Source: Crocinitomix algicola (lineage in GTDB: Bacteria > Bacteroidota > Bacteroidia > Flavobacteriales_D > Crocinitomicaceae). From it: DNA of 64,000 bases. The position numbers and the translations under genes were made by a program. The DNA is taken from positions 62,001 through 126,000 of the forward strand of contig NZ_LYPF02000018.1 in NCBI RefSeq assembly GCF_001661595.2, written 5' to 3'. Positions within the stretch are counted from its first letter, which is position 1. Each line of letters opens with the position of its first letter. The notes beneath the pieces are model-generated. The model saw only the letters and a list, made by a program, of their open reading frames with translations, did no database searches and was not told the origin of the DNA. Positions 63,842-64,000 of this stretch are shown one piece after another.

Positions 63842-64000
63842 TTTCCTAAATCGTTTTACTTTTTGCTTTTAGCATTTTGATTCACGGAACAAAGATGAAC
63901 CTTTTTGGTCATTTATAAAACAGTAGAAAAACGGTGACGTAGCACAATTTAATAGGTAAAAATGCTTAAGTTTAGGTAATAAGCTATACCAAACCTAAAC

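Overview
The window looks like chromosome of an AT-rich marine or freshwater member of the Bacteroidota, order Flavobacteriales, perhaps close to Crocinitomicaceae/Fluviicola. The evidence is the type IX secretion genes (PorV, PorU, PorP/SprF-like, GldJ), proteins with T9SS C-terminal sorting domains, a str-S10-spc-alpha ribosomal cluster without tuf that runs on into carA and eno, zinc-free L36, Bacteroidota-type promoters (TTG...TAnnTTTG) and little use of Shine-Dalgarno sites. The family-level placement is inference. I see no tRNA, rRNA, CRISPR array, insertion sequence or prophage.

Layout. 1-10.6 kb (+): exopolysaccharide/O-antigen type operon. It holds a partial membrane protein, four glycosyltransferases, a Wzy-like polymerase/ligase, a large kinase-like/nucleotidyltransferase-like/P-loop fusion protein, a WecA/MraY-type initiating transferase and a membrane-anchored degenerate receiver domain, and it closes with a strong terminator. 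10.7-12.7 kb (+): a metal-sensing group with an HMA-AraC regulator, an HMA-membrane protein and a methyltransferase. 12.7-17.8 kb: housekeeping and hypothetical genes (YwbE, DEAD-box helicase, esterase, a Cys-domain/TM/T9SS-tail protein, PAP2 phosphatase, CrcB). 17.8-20.2 kb (-): ferrous iron uptake FeoA-FeoB plus a tiny Cys-rich FeoB-associated protein. 20.4-40.4 kb (-): rpsL through rplQ, then carA and eno. 40.6-48.9 kb: UvrD/PcrA helicase, an orphan propeller-type sensor kinase, PBP1C and IspF. 48.9-57.5 kb: T9SS locus, porV and porU facing away from a porP/sprF-like gene and gldJ. 57.5-64 kb: DUF4139 protein, PlsC-like acyltransferase, a T9SS cargo protein with a lipoprotein, MoaA and an unrecognised small gene.

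Most notable observations. (1) A roughly 37-bp element, made of the palindrome TTCCC-AAAAY-GGGAA plus a fixed-distance ATTGnGACAA block, lies across the stop codons of two unrelated genes in the polysaccharide operon. These are the two junctions in that operon where genes are neither overlapping nor directly abutting. The 15-bp palindrome recurs exactly once more, 8.6 kb away. (2) The 910-residue three-part fusion protein. (3) A degenerate receiver with a C-terminal membrane anchor at the end of the operon. (4) Long inverted repeats in the unusually wide gaps before rpoA and rplQ, suggesting structured leaders inside the ribosomal operon. (5) A protein with an N-terminal four-Cys domain, a central TM with a lipobox-like end, and a T9SS sorting tail. 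All gene functions are assigned by reading motifs, without database searches.
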